A stretch of DNA of 64,000 nt, taken from positions 248,001 to 312,000 of the forward strand of contig LT598469.1 of the NCBI GenBank assembly GCA_900074745.1. The letters are read 5' to 3'. Shown here one piece after another: positions 38,661 through 47,739 of the stretch (positions within the stretch are counted from its first letter, which is position 1; each line of letters starts with the position of its first letter). Below the pieces are notes generated by a model, which had not been told where the DNA came from, searched no databases, and saw only the letters and a program-made list of their open reading frames with translations. Made by a program: the position numbers and the translations under genes. The stretch comes from Lachancea mirantina (lineage: Eukaryota; Ascomycota; Saccharomycetes; Saccharomycetales; Saccharomycetaceae).

Positions 38661-40814
38661 TCACGCAGCCGATTCTGGTCTCTGTTCTCTTGTGGTGTCC
38701 TGTGTTTGATTTTCTACTGCGTCGGAAAACTCGTCGTTTTTCTGGCCTTGGTCCAGCTTCTTGTCCTCATCCAGCGTCAACTCATCGCGCAGCCGGCCCC
38801 TCAAGCTCTCGAGGGAGCCATTGGATACGCAATCGTGTGCCTCGTCTTTGGGAGCGCCCGAGCCGTCCTCCCTCGTTTTTTCCTCATTCAAAGTCGGAAG
38901 TTTGTCGGAACCTGAACTCGTCAGCGGTTGGAACGAATCCTCCGCAATTGAAAGCATCGATTTGCTCTTGTTTTTGAGCTGCTTCTTCAAAAACGGATTC
39001 GACGAATGAGTTGCCTCGTTTTTCTCCGAAGACGTCGAATTGTCCGAGTCGTAGCTTGTTCGCCTCAACTCTGGGGCCTTGGGCAGTGTCACTTTCTCGT
39101 TTTCACTTGGAATCTCGATCGTCTGCCACCATGGGTCGTTCACGAGATCTTGCATCGTGTACCGGGTCGCCGTATCCGGGTCGGCCAGCCGCCACGCTAT
39201 ACGCGAAGCCTCTGTATCTTGGAACTCACGTCCGTACTGAAACTCACTGCCAGGTCCTCCACGATAGGTTTTGGGTTTGCGGAACTGCGGGTTTATGTGC
39301 TCGATGAAATTGTTATACGATAACACGTAGTTGCGGAACTTAGAATCCGACTTGTACGCCTCGAAAAACGGAGTTGATTGGTATACCAGTACAAACATCA
39401 ACATTCCCAACGCCCAACAGTCCATTTTTTGAGCGTCATAGGGTTTCTGTTCTTGCTTCGTGGCGTTGTCATCGTTCATCACCATCACTTCTGGCGGTGA
39501 ATATGGCGGAGACCCGACATACCAGTCAAAGAGTCTGATGGGGCTACTTAAGTCTTGAGGATCTTCGTGAGACCAATCCGAAATTCCAAAATCGGTCAGT
39601 TTCGCGATTCCGTCCTCGGTCATAAGCACGTTCTCGGGCTTAATGTCTCTGTGCACAATTCCTTGAGAATGCATGAACCGCACACCTTCTGCAACTTGCT
39701 TCCATAGGGAGAATTTGGTCTTGAGAGGTTTTTTTTTCCAGTCCGGCCTCGAGATTAAAGAGTACAGGTCGCCGCCGGAGCAATATTCCATTACAAAAGC
39801 CCAGCCTCTTGTCATGAAAGTTGTTGTCGAGACTTTCACCAGATAAAAAGTGTTCGCAATGTGCACATTATGGCTCAGGGTCTTAGCCAAGACAAATTCT
39901 TTAGAGCAACGCTTGTAAAAATGCTGCGGTTCCTCGTTGTGCAAAAGCTTGAATTTCTTCAGGGCGAAAATGTCCTTCTTGTGAAACGCAGATCTAACAG
40001 TGCGAACCTCACTTGAGCCACCGGACCCAAGCGCTATGTCGTCGCCGGAATTGCGTTCCGGGTAGCAAAAATTATCGGCGAGCTGAACGCTGGTCTGCTT
40101 CAACCCATCCGGCAAATAATTGTTCGGGTCCTCCAAAGGCGTTGGTAACAGCGGTAGCTCGTTCTTCCCGTCCTGTAGGTAGAAAGCCAGGTCATGATGT
40201 GACCCCGCCGAGCTGGACTTCGACAACGTCCCATACGGGTTGTAAACCATATTAGATTCGTTGGAGGAGGTTTTCCGCGAAAGTGGGTTTGGCGAATAGT
40301 GGAAACTTTGGCGTGGAGCCGCCACAGCAACACCTGTCCCGAGCGGTGAAAATGGCTGGTCGAAGCCTTGACCCTTGGGTATAATGAACGGATTCACATT
40401 GTGAGACACAACGTTGTTAAGAGCAGACGAAGATTTGGACTGGATGAGTTCGGGTGGTGGTGCTGCTACATGTGGAGATTTGTGTAAAAAAGAGCTTCCA
40501 CGGGCCCGTATTTTCTTCTCACGACTAGAATTCGAACCCGGTGACTCTGACCGATAATTATTGCGCGCATTTGGTTCATGGTGTGACTGAGACCGTCTGA
40601 AAATCTTCCGTAAAGGATTTAACGACTTGACTGACGAGCTTCGTTGAGGATCGTGACTTTTAGGTGGCTTGCTTGATATCGGCTTTCTCGAAAAGCTCTG
40701 CTCCCTTAGGCTTCTGCCAGACCCAGGCGGTGAAACATCATTAGCCGCTTGCCACTGAGGAAGAGTCGGAGTAGTCTCTCTTGTTCCTTTCGAACTGACC
40801 GAATCTACTATCAT
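38661..40814 (-). CDS. PTK2: Ser/Thr protein kinase of the Ptk1/Ptk2 (NPR/HAL5) group
   Basis: The 717-residue kinase belongs to the fungal group that tunes plasma-membrane transport; Ptk2 activates the H+-ATPase Pma1 and polyamine uptake. A Ser-rich N-terminal third precedes a kinase domain at about 255-560: GSGGSSEVRTV (glycine loop), FALKKFKL (catalytic Lys), VMEYCSGGDLYSL, VHRDIKPENVL (catalytic loop, near 386), LTDFGISDW (DFG) and GSPPYSPPEVM. The C-terminal tail is low-complexity. It sits between CBF1 and PEX1, combining YJR059W PTK2 with YKL198C PTK1, so it is the single pre-duplication form and either symbol would do. The ATG at 40814 begins MIVDSVSSKGTRE. Confidence 0.9.
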   Translation of the reverse strand: MIVDSVSSKGTRETTPTLPQWQAANDVSPPGSGRSLREQSFSRKPISSKPPKSHDPQRSSSVKSLNPLRKIFRRSQSHHEPNARNNYRSESPGSNSSREKKIRARGSSFLHKSPHVAAPPPELIQSKSSSALNNVVSHNVNPFIIPKGQGFDQPFSPLGTGVAVAAPRQSFHYSPNPLSRKTSSNESNMVYNPYGTLSKSSSAGSHHDLAFYLQDGKNELPLLPTPLEDPNNYLPDGLKQTSVQLADNFCYPERNSGDDIALGSGGSSEVRTVRSAFHKKDIFALKKFKLLHNEEPQHFYKRCSKEFVLAKTLSHNVHIANTFYLVKVSTTTFMTRGWAFVMEYCSGGDLYSLISRPDWKKKPLKTKFSLWKQVAEGVRFMHSQGIVHRDIKPENVLMTEDGIAKLTDFGISDWSHEDPQDLSSPIRLFDWYVGSPPYSPPEVMVMNDDNATKQEQKPYDAQKMDCWALGMLMFVLVYQSTPFFEAYKSDSKFRNYVLSYNNFIEHINPQFRKPKTYRGGPGSEFQYGREFQDTEASRIAWRLADPDTATRYTMQDLVNDPWWQTIEIPSENEKVTLPKAPELRRTSYDSDNSTSSEKNEATHSSNPFLKKQLKNKSKSMLSIAEDSFQPLTSSGSDKLPTLNEEKTREDGSGAPKDEAHDCVSNGSLESLRGRLRDELTLDEDKKLDQGQKNDEFSDAVENQTQDTTREQRPESAA

Positions 40815-40929
40815 CCCTTTCGTTCAATTTGGCCATGCACTTTTTCCAGTTTTAGTTGATACCTGTTAACCTTCAATTTGCTTTGCATGTTCGACATTAT
40901 ATTGGGCTTGTTTGCTTAATTACGATTAT

Positions 40930-40937
40930 GTCACGTG
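40930..40937. promoter_or_regulatory. Cbf1-type box upstream of PTK2
   Basis: GTCACGTG lies in the 170-bp spacer between the PTK2 start and the PEX1 stop, about 115 bp before the PTK2 ATG. It fits RTCACRTG. Confidence 0.45.
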
Positions 40938-40984
40938 GACAAAGAAAGAAGTCCGCTCTCTTAACAGAACAGAATCTGATAAGG

Positions 40985-43900
40985 CTACATGAGTGTAGAT
41001 CGGCCACCGACCTCATTAGATGCCTCTCCGTTTGGCATGTTCCCATCCCTCTCATTCGCGAATTTTCTGTATATATTGGACAGCTTGTTGACTTCCTCGT
41101 ACGAAATACTTGGTTTAGTTTCTGTCGCGGCGTTTTCGAAGTCAGCGAGCTGAATGATCACATCTGGTCGTGCCATTACGCTTGAATCTGTGTAACCAAG
41201 TTTAAATTTGTGGTTGAGTCTCTCAATTGCAAGTGCTGGAATTTTTTTGTCTTTGCTTAGGACAATGACAGACGGTTCATTAACCGTTAAGTTTTCATTG
41301 TCCGAAGTAAGAGAAGTATCAACCAGTGTACGGTTTATAGCTTTGAGACTCGCATTGTAGCAAAGTGCTTGCAAATCTGCTCCGGAAAACCCGTTTGTTT
41401 TCTCAGCAATGACATCGAGATTGCAATCTTCCTCCAATATCAATTTCCCACTGGCTACTACCGCCTGGATGATAGATAGTCTGTCAGCCTCATCGGGTAA
41501 GCCGCACAAAAGACTTTTGTCAAGTCTTCCCGGTCGCAGAAGTGCAGAGTCTATGAGATCCGGCCGACTCGTGGCAGCCAAGACGTAAACCCCGTCTAAA
41601 CCCTCAGCACCATCCATTTGAGTCAACATCTGGTTAACGACTCGGTCTGTCACTCCAATCGAATCGTGTCCTCTTTTAGGTGCTATGGAGTCAAACTCGT
41701 CAAAGAAAAGTATGCAAGGTTTAGCCGCTTGCGCGCGCTCGAATATTTCTCTGACACTTTGTTCGCTTGCTCCAATGTATTTGTTCAAAATCTCTGGACC
41801 TTTGACAGAAATGAAATTAAGACCACACTGTTGTGCCACAGCGCTAGCGAGCAAGGTTTTCCCGCAGCCCGGATACCCATACAGCAGGATACCAGATCGT
41901 AATCTTAATGGGCATTTTGCAAAGATTGGAGCATATTTAGTCGGCCATTCTAAGGTTTCAAGTAGAATGTCTTTTACTCCCCTCAAACCGCCAATATCAC
42001 TCCACTTCACTCCAGTGCTTTTCTGCAACTTTATTCCGCGTAAAGAAGACGGTACGAAGTCCTTGATGGCTTCTTCAAAAGTTTGCAACGACAATTCGTC
42101 AATTGACTCCTCGTATCGACTCAGATGCTCAAAAAGTAACTTATCACTAAGAAGCGATAGGTCTCTGGGAGAATAACCCTCAGTTTCCAAAGCAAGCGTT
42201 GAAAGTTCCAGGTCCGGAGACAGTTTCAGCGATCGGGCCTGCAAATAATAGTCTAGGATGCTCGCTCGCTGGTCTCTGTCCGGTGATCCAAGTTTCCATG
42301 ATTTACCAATCGAATGCTTAGAAAAAAGAGTTTGATTTAGGGATTCTTTGCTTTTCGCTGTAAGAAGAACGCTTAGTATGTCAGCATTTTTTTGTCTCAC
42401 CTTTTCTAGCTCAATCATGAACAAAAGACAGAGCTTGGTAGAAGTTTTCCCTGAGGAAGAATACCCCGGACCCTCTTCATCTTCTTTATCGTAAGGGAAA
42501 ATCGCTTCTGCGTTGTCCAGGATAAGGACAGACGGCTTGTACCAATAGCATGATGTAATGAGCCTAAACAAAGTGTTCTTCATTTTCGAAAAATCAAGAC
42601 TTTCCTGAAATTGCTCACAATCGACATATCTGACGTGCTTAATACTGCCCCGCTGAAGATCGTATCGTAGAGATTCTACTAACCTTGTTTTTCCGACCCC
42701 ACTTGGCCCATAAAGCAAAGTACATGGGGACGGTTGAAATGAAAGGGTCAGTGTTTTGGCAATATCTTTTAAAAGCTCTTCTTGAGCCACTGCTGTGGCT
42801 GGTTTCTCGACGACAAATTGACAAAAAGACTCCGCTAAGTTAGATTTCAATTTTGCCAACTTCCATTTGCAGCCCTTTTGGTTCACATCAAAAAATGGTA
42901 TAGCCCTCCCATGCTCATCGAGCAATTCGATAAAAACATCTTCGGAAGGCAATACAAGTCCGTTTGTCAATACTGAAGTTCCTAAAATCTTCTTGATTCT
43001 TACTAAAGTGTCACCTTCCTCGCTTGTCTCCCTCGCTTCACGAACAACAACCGTAGGAATATCATTTATCATCATATCCTTCCCAAGTGATTCTAACTTG
43101 ATAAACTCGCCATTACAAGCGTCTATTCCAAGAGCCTCACTCGCGTAGCGAGATAGCACAATATGACCTTGCGGAATCCGAGTGTCCTTTTCGTACCTTA
43201 CCACAATTTTTTCGGCCGAACGTGCTCTCTTCGACTCGTCATCGGAGTGCTTCTGCGAAGGATGATCTACAGGGTTCTTATTCGCAGAAACAATGGCAAA
43301 GGTAGAATGCAGCGTCACATTGACTGGGACGCGTACCTCTAGCCCTTCGAGATCATATGCCCAGAGCAGATTTCGCAATACGACATTTTTCGAAGACACC
43401 GGTAATGTTGTCGATTGAAAATCCGTATCTTCAACGAGACGTTTCCGGTTCTGGCGCGGGGCCACCATAATCAAAGTATCCGCTGCTATTTTGGCCGATT
43501 GCAACGCCTCGGGAATGATTTTTTGAACTGTGAATCGGGCCTGAACATTGTTAATAAAACATGCCAATTTAGCACCCTGGGTGACAATTCTAGTTTGATA
43601 GAGTAAATTATCTTGTAAGAACTGCGCATTGCCCTCAATGACCTCCCAATCGTCGCTGGACGCTGGATCAACGTAAACTTCGAGTGCCGTCCGCGATGCG
43701 TCGTAATTCTTGATTGTTAGATCAATGAGGGTCCCATCTATCAAACCGTTAAGCTGCGCCAAAACCGGGTTTATTTGTACCGTTTGAGACTCATCATGTA
43801 CGCCATGGGTCTCTAATCCATCCCATCCAGCGTAAAACTGACCTCCTTTGTGTTTGATAAGAGCACCGAACTCTTGTGCTGGTTTGCCAGTAGTTTCCAA

Positions 43901-44008
43901 AGCCCTTATAATGCGACTTGGAAGCCGGATAAAATTGCCTCGGATATCATCAAACAGCGAAACCTTTAACGATTCAAATAGCAGACCACCGTCGCTTGCT
44001 AAGCTCAT
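40985..44008 (-). CDS. PEX1: Peroxisomal AAA+ ATPase Pex1
   Basis: Pex1 with Pex6 forms the hexamer that extracts ubiquitinated Pex5 from the peroxisomal membrane for recycling. The 1,007-residue protein (1,043 in S. cerevisiae) has an N-terminal double-psi barrel region (FVRLPSR-like IRLPSRIIRALE near 30), a D1 ATPase with Walker A GPSGVGKT near 432-439, and a well conserved D2 with GYPGCGKT near 710, Walker B ILFFDEFDSIAPKRG near 760 and the arginine-finger region LRPGRLDKSL. The ATG at 44008 (MSLASDGGLLFESLKVS) is the first in frame. PTK-PEX1 order and strands fit YKL198C-YKL197C. It is divergent from APS2. Confidence 0.96.
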   Translation of the reverse strand: MSLASDGGLLFESLKVSLFDDIRGNFIRLPSRIIRALETTGKPAQEFGALIKHKGGQFYAGWDGLETHGVHDESQTVQINPVLAQLNGLIDGTLIDLTIKNYDASRTALEVYVDPASSDDWEVIEGNAQFLQDNLLYQTRIVTQGAKLACFINNVQARFTVQKIIPEALQSAKIAADTLIMVAPRQNRKRLVEDTDFQSTTLPVSSKNVVLRNLLWAYDLEGLEVRVPVNVTLHSTFAIVSANKNPVDHPSQKHSDDESKRARSAEKIVVRYEKDTRIPQGHIVLSRYASEALGIDACNGEFIKLESLGKDMMINDIPTVVVREARETSEEGDTLVRIKKILGTSVLTNGLVLPSEDVFIELLDEHGRAIPFFDVNQKGCKWKLAKLKSNLAESFCQFVVEKPATAVAQEELLKDIAKTLTLSFQPSPCTLLYGPSGVGKTRLVESLRYDLQRGSIKHVRYVDCEQFQESLDFSKMKNTLFRLITSCYWYKPSVLILDNAEAIFPYDKEDEEGPGYSSSGKTSTKLCLLFMIELEKVRQKNADILSVLLTAKSKESLNQTLFSKHSIGKSWKLGSPDRDQRASILDYYLQARSLKLSPDLELSTLALETEGYSPRDLSLLSDKLLFEHLSRYEESIDELSLQTFEEAIKDFVPSSLRGIKLQKSTGVKWSDIGGLRGVKDILLETLEWPTKYAPIFAKCPLRLRSGILLYGYPGCGKTLLASAVAQQCGLNFISVKGPEILNKYIGASEQSVREIFERAQAAKPCILFFDEFDSIAPKRGHDSIGVTDRVVNQMLTQMDGAEGLDGVYVLAATSRPDLIDSALLRPGRLDKSLLCGLPDEADRLSIIQAVVASGKLILEEDCNLDVIAEKTNGFSGADLQALCYNASLKAINRTLVDTSLTSDNENLTVNEPSVIVLSKDKKIPALAIERLNHKFKLGYTDSSVMARPDVIIQLADFENAATETKPSISYEEVNKLSNIYRKFANERDGNMPNGEASNEVGGRSTLM

Positions 44009-44133
44009 CTAAGGGCTTGAGTCAATGTGGAAGGGTGATCTTCGTCAGATTTTCTTGAATTTCATATTATTTGAAAAAGATAGACCATTGATTTTGGTAT
44101 ACCTTTGATATGACATATTCGAAAATCCCCGGA

Positions 44134-44577
44134 ATGGCTATTCAATATCTGATTTGCTTGAACAAGCAAGGAATTGTAAGGTTGGCGAGATTTTTCCAAC
44201 CTTTTCTCGGAGACTCTAAGGATGGCCATGCAACCATAGCCCAGATATACAAATTAGTATCATCCCGAGACCTTAAACATCAGAGCAACTTCGTTGAGTT
44301 TTCTGAGTCTACGAAATTGATCTACAAACGATACGCAGGGCTTTATTTTGTCATGGGTGTTGATCTCCGGGATGAAGAACTCATTTACTTATCGCATATT
44401 CACCTTTTCGTAGAGGTTCTGGACGCTTTTTTTGGCAACGTGTGCGAGTTGGACATTGTATTCAACTTCTATAAGGCGTATATGATTTTGGATGAAATGA
44501 TAATAGGAGGAGAGTTGCAGGAAGCCTCCAAGGACGTGTTGCTGGAGCGATTGACATACTTGGATCGACTCAGTTAA
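44134..44577 (+). CDS. APS2: AP-2 clathrin adaptor small subunit (sigma)
   Basis: The 147-residue sigma subunit belongs to the plasma-membrane AP-2 complex, which in yeast aids endocytosis of selected cargo. It is nearly colinear with S. cerevisiae Aps2 (147): MAIQYLICLNKQGIVRLARFF, IAQIYKLVSSRDLKHQSNF, YKRYAGLYFVMGVD and FVEVLDAFFGNVCELDIVFNF. A further in-frame ATG at 44110 would add eight residues with no family support, so I use 44134. Its stop codon overlaps the stop of the convergent CDC8. Neighbours fit YJR058C-YJR057W. Confidence 0.96.
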   Translation: MAIQYLICLNKQGIVRLARFFQPFLGDSKDGHATIAQIYKLVSSRDLKHQSNFVEFSESTKLIYKRYAGLYFVMGVDLRDEELIYLSHIHLFVEVLDAFFGNVCELDIVFNFYKAYMILDEMIIGGELQEASKDVLLERLTYLDRLS

Positions 44578-45221
44578 AAGCGCAAGATTTCATCTTGACC
44601 CTGGCGAATACACTTTTCGGCGATTTGTTTGACCTCCAGGGCCACTTCAGTAATGGACTTATTTGCGACGTTCAAGAATCGCATATTATTTTCACGGTAC
44701 GACGCATTTTCCCAGGTTTCGAAAAGCTCCAGGAACGTGTGCTTGACGCGGTCCTGAAACTGAACAGTTTCGTATCGTTCATCACCAAAGCCAGCTCTTT
44801 GCTCACTCTCGTGGCCATTGTTCATAAAGAAAATCGTAAAATCCGGTTTGATGAGCCCCCTTTCCGGGTCGAGGCACCATTTCATGTCCATGCCGGGCAC
44901 ATTTTTCGCACACGAGTAAGCAGCTCCAGAATATACATACCTATCCAAAATGACGTGTTTCCCAGCAAACAACGCACTTTCAATTCTTCGTGCGGCTTCC
45001 CATCGGTTAGCAGAGAACAAGAGATGAATTGCTTGGTCGGGAAGCGGGTTATGACGGTTTTTCAAATAGTCATCAATTAATTGCCCAACTGGCGTAGTTC
45101 TGTCTGGAAACTTTAAGAGCACGGAATTGGAGCCCAATTCACATGCCAAAAGTTCCGCCTGTGTGGACTTGCCCGTACGGTCAAGTCCCTCGATCAAGAT
45201 CAGGCGTCCTCGAGGCCCCAT
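44574..45221 (-). CDS. CDC8: Thymidylate kinase
   Basis: Cdc8 phosphorylates dTMP to dTDP, an essential step for DNA synthesis. The 215-residue protein (216 in S. cerevisiae) has the P-loop GLDRTGKST at 12-20, the LDRYVYSGAAYS block that binds thymidylate, and GFGDERYETVQFQ near the lid. QAIHLLFSANRWE is highly conserved in the family. I use the ATG at 45221; the codon two positions upstream is GTG. The stop TAA (44576-44574 on the reverse strand) overlaps the APS2 stop, so the two mRNAs must overlap. Confidence 0.97.
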   Translation of the reverse strand: MGPRGRLILIEGLDRTGKSTQAELLACELGSNSVLLKFPDRTTPVGQLIDDYLKNRHNPLPDQAIHLLFSANRWEAARRIESALFAGKHVILDRYVYSGAAYSCAKNVPGMDMKWCLDPERGLIKPDFTIFFMNNGHESEQRAGFGDERYETVQFQDRVKHTFLELFETWENASYRENNMRFLNVANKSITEVALEVKQIAEKCIRQGQDEILRF

Positions 45222-45678
45222 GTTCACGGAACCGACTTAAATCGTTTTCACAAGTAAGTGCTTTAATTAAGAAAACGTTAGAAATGCCATCGACAGAGAT
45301 GCCAACCAAGGCGTAGGAAGCTATAATGAGAAAGAAAAAGTCCAACTAGCGATATCACGGTATAGAAAGTCATCATGTAGAGAACAAAGCTCTGTAGAGT
45401 CTATGTTGATTGCATAATTTGCTCTCGACAGGAAAAGCTGATTTTGACAACAAATGTTATTGTACTTTTACAAGACTTCAAATTAAAAGCAGCACTCCCA
45501 CTGCAACTAATATTGTCCAACAAAGCGCAAAGGAAGGGTAAAGAACGCTCAGATGAAATGTTTCCAGAGTTTCACTGCTACCACTCCCATACTTTCCAAA
45601 ACGAAACTCGCGGTGCACATTATTTCCTTGGAAGTTCACTGCTCTTCATCCGCGCAGTTTCTTTCTTATGTCAGTTGT
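45222..45678. other. CDC8 upstream spacer
   Basis: The region carries an 81-codon frame at 45444-45689 that runs into the tRNA-Tyr gene and shows no family resemblance. I see no gene other than the tRNA at its right edge. Confidence 0.5.
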
Positions 45679-45768
45679 ACTCTCGGTAGCCAAGTTGGTT
45701 TAAGGCGCAAGACTGTAATGTGATTTAATTGTAATCTTGAGATCGGGCGTTCGAATCGCCCCCGAGAG
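45679..45768 (+). tRNA. tRNA-Tyr (anticodon GTA) with a 15-nt intron
   Basis: The sequence follows yeast tRNA-Tyr almost base for base. The acceptor stem CTCTCGG pairs with CCGAGAG, the A box is TAGCCAAGTTGG, and the B box is CGTTCGAATCG. The anticodon GTA is at 45714-45716. An intron at 45718-45732 sits one base after the anticodon, the standard place. A T-run follows at 45769-45775 as the Pol III terminator. Confidence 0.97.
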
Positions 45769-45910
45769 ATTTTTTTGCAACTCCAGACCGCAGTTGAAAC
45801 AATAAAAAACGAGGACATGTTATATGCGTGTGGTCTTCAAGTATTTCAATGCAAGCCTATAACCCTGTTATCTATATGATTGTATCGTTGTCTATGAGGT
45901 GGTCTGCGTC

Positions 45911-46351
45911 TCACATACAAAATGCTCGGTCTGTTGCCGGTACCACATCTACGTCCATCTCCATCTCTATATCTTCGTCGAGTTCTTCTGCATCTGCGTC
46001 GTACAGTGAGTAATTCACGGGCGCAATGTCGTTCAAGCTGTGTCGACTATTGTAGCCGTCGTTTATTAGCGTGGACCCGTAACCCTCACGTATATAGTCT
46101 TCGATTTCGAAATATGGAACGGACGCCGCGCAGCTTGCAATCGAGTCTACAGTGGACTGCACGGAGTGTGATTCATGATCCATCGGCACCGCATGCGGCA
46201 CGGCTTGCGGTTCCGGTAGCGGTTGAGGGCGTTCTTCTTTCGATTCATGTTTCGACCTTTTATTGGTGGGCAGACAGTCTTGAAAACACTGAAACCCGCG
46301 CTTTAAAGCGCTGTTTGCATGGAAATCATTCGCTTCAAGTAGACATATCAT
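45911..46351 (-). CDS. Small acidic-tailed protein resembling S. cerevisiae YML053C
   Basis: From the ATG at 46351 the protein has 146 residues. A basic patch TNKRSKHESK is followed by a Pro-rich segment and a very acidic end (EELDEDIEMEMDVD). The short block FEIEDYIREGYGSTLIND resembles YSETEEYMIHGYFGNTN of YML053C, and that gene is adjacent to SUR7 in S. cerevisiae, in the same relative orientation as here. The function of YML053C is unknown. The frame extends 11 codons upstream without an ATG. Similarity is short, so the call rests mainly on position. Confidence 0.55.
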   Translation of the reverse strand: MICLLEANDFHANSALKRGFQCFQDCLPTNKRSKHESKEERPQPLPEPQAVPHAVPMDHESHSVQSTVDSIASCAASVPYFEIEDYIREGYGSTLINDGYNSRHSLNDIAPVNYSLYDADAEELDEDIEMEMDVDVVPATDRAFCM

Positions 46352-46582
46352 CGACAACCCCAATTGCGCTCTTACTAAACCCACTTGCCATTCCGGTTTT
46401 CGCGATTGGACTTCGGCTCCAGTGCTCTAACATCACCCGATTTATATAGCGCCCTTCTAGTGAGAAAGAAGAAAAAACGATAAAAAAAAAGCACTTGATG
46501 TTACGGAAATCAAATCTGAAGCGCAAGCGCATCGACAAACAGAAGTGGCGATAAGCGTCCAGATTGCACACGGAGACCCAGC

Positions 46583-46975
46583 ATGGACGAGTTCAAGTCG
46601 CTCGAGAAGAGCCTGCCGCCGGAACGCGCGCTTGATGAGCTTAACAAGCACGCCACGCAGGAATTCAAGATCGCCGCGAACGCAATCACGAGTTTGTACA
46701 AGTTGTCGGCTGAGCGTGCAACGCTCAGCCGCCATACGGGGTACCTCGATTGCGTAGGCGACGTACTGGCCCTTGTCGAGCGCGGAGCTTCTGCGGAGGA
46801 CATCCGAACCTGGTGTCTGCAACGTAAACTCTCCACCGACGCACAGACAGCTACGTCCGCGACAACGTCCACGACAACAACGCCAGTGGGCTTAAGAACC
46901 GGCCAGCAGCCGACACCATCCGGTCAGGACGCTACCAGCGACCCGTCCAAGCTTAAGAAACTGAGACTCCGGTAG
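46583..46975 (+). CDS. Small conserved protein, probable YJR056C counterpart
   Basis: The 130-residue protein has a helical first part, EFKIAANAITSLYKLSAERA then GYLDCVGDVLALVERGASAE and DIRTWCLQRKL, followed by a Thr/Ser/Gln-rich tail ending KLKKLRLR. The helical pattern recalls the HAPSTR1/TAPR1-like (DUF4588) family, a weak impression from memory. Position and strand fit YJR056C between CDC8 (YJR057W) and HIT1 (YJR055W). The strong ATG at 46583 is the only sensible start. I cannot state a function. Confidence 0.6.
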   Translation: MDEFKSLEKSLPPERALDELNKHATQEFKIAANAITSLYKLSAERATLSRHTGYLDCVGDVLALVERGASAEDIRTWCLQRKLSTDAQTATSATTSTTTTPVGLRTGQQPTPSGQDATSDPSKLKKLRLR

Positions 46976-47111
46976 CTCAGAGTAACACCCACGAGCCCTG
47001 AGAGAAAGAGAGAAATGACGTCATGTGACATGCGCGGCTAATCCACATTCGCAAGCCCAGACACCATCACACCTGACGGAGACATCCATCCCGTACATGA
47101 GTACTTCATCT

Positions 47112-47179
47112 GCACCCACGCACCTTTGCGTTCCATGCATGACGCATGCATGCATGCATCATGCATACACCCATGCACC
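47112..47179. promoter_or_regulatory. Rap1-like sites and TGCA repeat upstream of SUR7
   Basis: ACACCCATGCACC at 47167-47179 fits the Rap1 consensus ACACCCRYRCAYM fully, and GCACCCACGCACC at 47112-47124 fits with one mismatch. Between them ATGCATGCATGCAT at 47146-47159 is a perfect palindrome. They lie about 560-630 bp before the SUR7 ATG. A TATATATC string at about 47,447 may be the TATA element. Confidence 0.5.
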
Positions 47180-47739
47180 TTGCTCTTCGGTGCAGCTGAC
47201 GTCACCCGCCCTGACCGTCCTTCCAATACAGCAAAATTACAAGGCCCCCACACAGGTCGTACACAGGGACTTCTCTACGCTCAGCTCGAGGTCCACATGC
47301 GGTAAAAGGCAAATATTTGCAAAACGTCAATAAAAGGGCGGAGTCGCCGTACGGGCGCATCTACATATGGGCCCAACCTTGCTGCAGGGTAGAAGGGAAC
47401 ATTAGCAAAAAAGGAAGCATCGAAGCAAGGTTTCGGCTTTTTCCAAGAATATATATCTTTCGGAAAGAATCTAACAAGCCAGAATCAGAATCTTGATCAA
47501 ACAAGGTTACCAGACTAGAGCAGATCTTTGAGCACGCGCAACAGACACTCGCACAGACTCACAGGTGACAGAAAAGGAAGACAGAGACTCCTGAGTACAG
47601 CTGGCAATATTTGCACTTGGACGTTCACTGCGACAACGACAACGACATCGACAAAAAAGAGTACCCCTCTAGATCTGAAATAGACTCGAAACAAAAAGGC
47701 AGATTTTTAGTTGCAAGAAACCCGTACACCACATACAAA

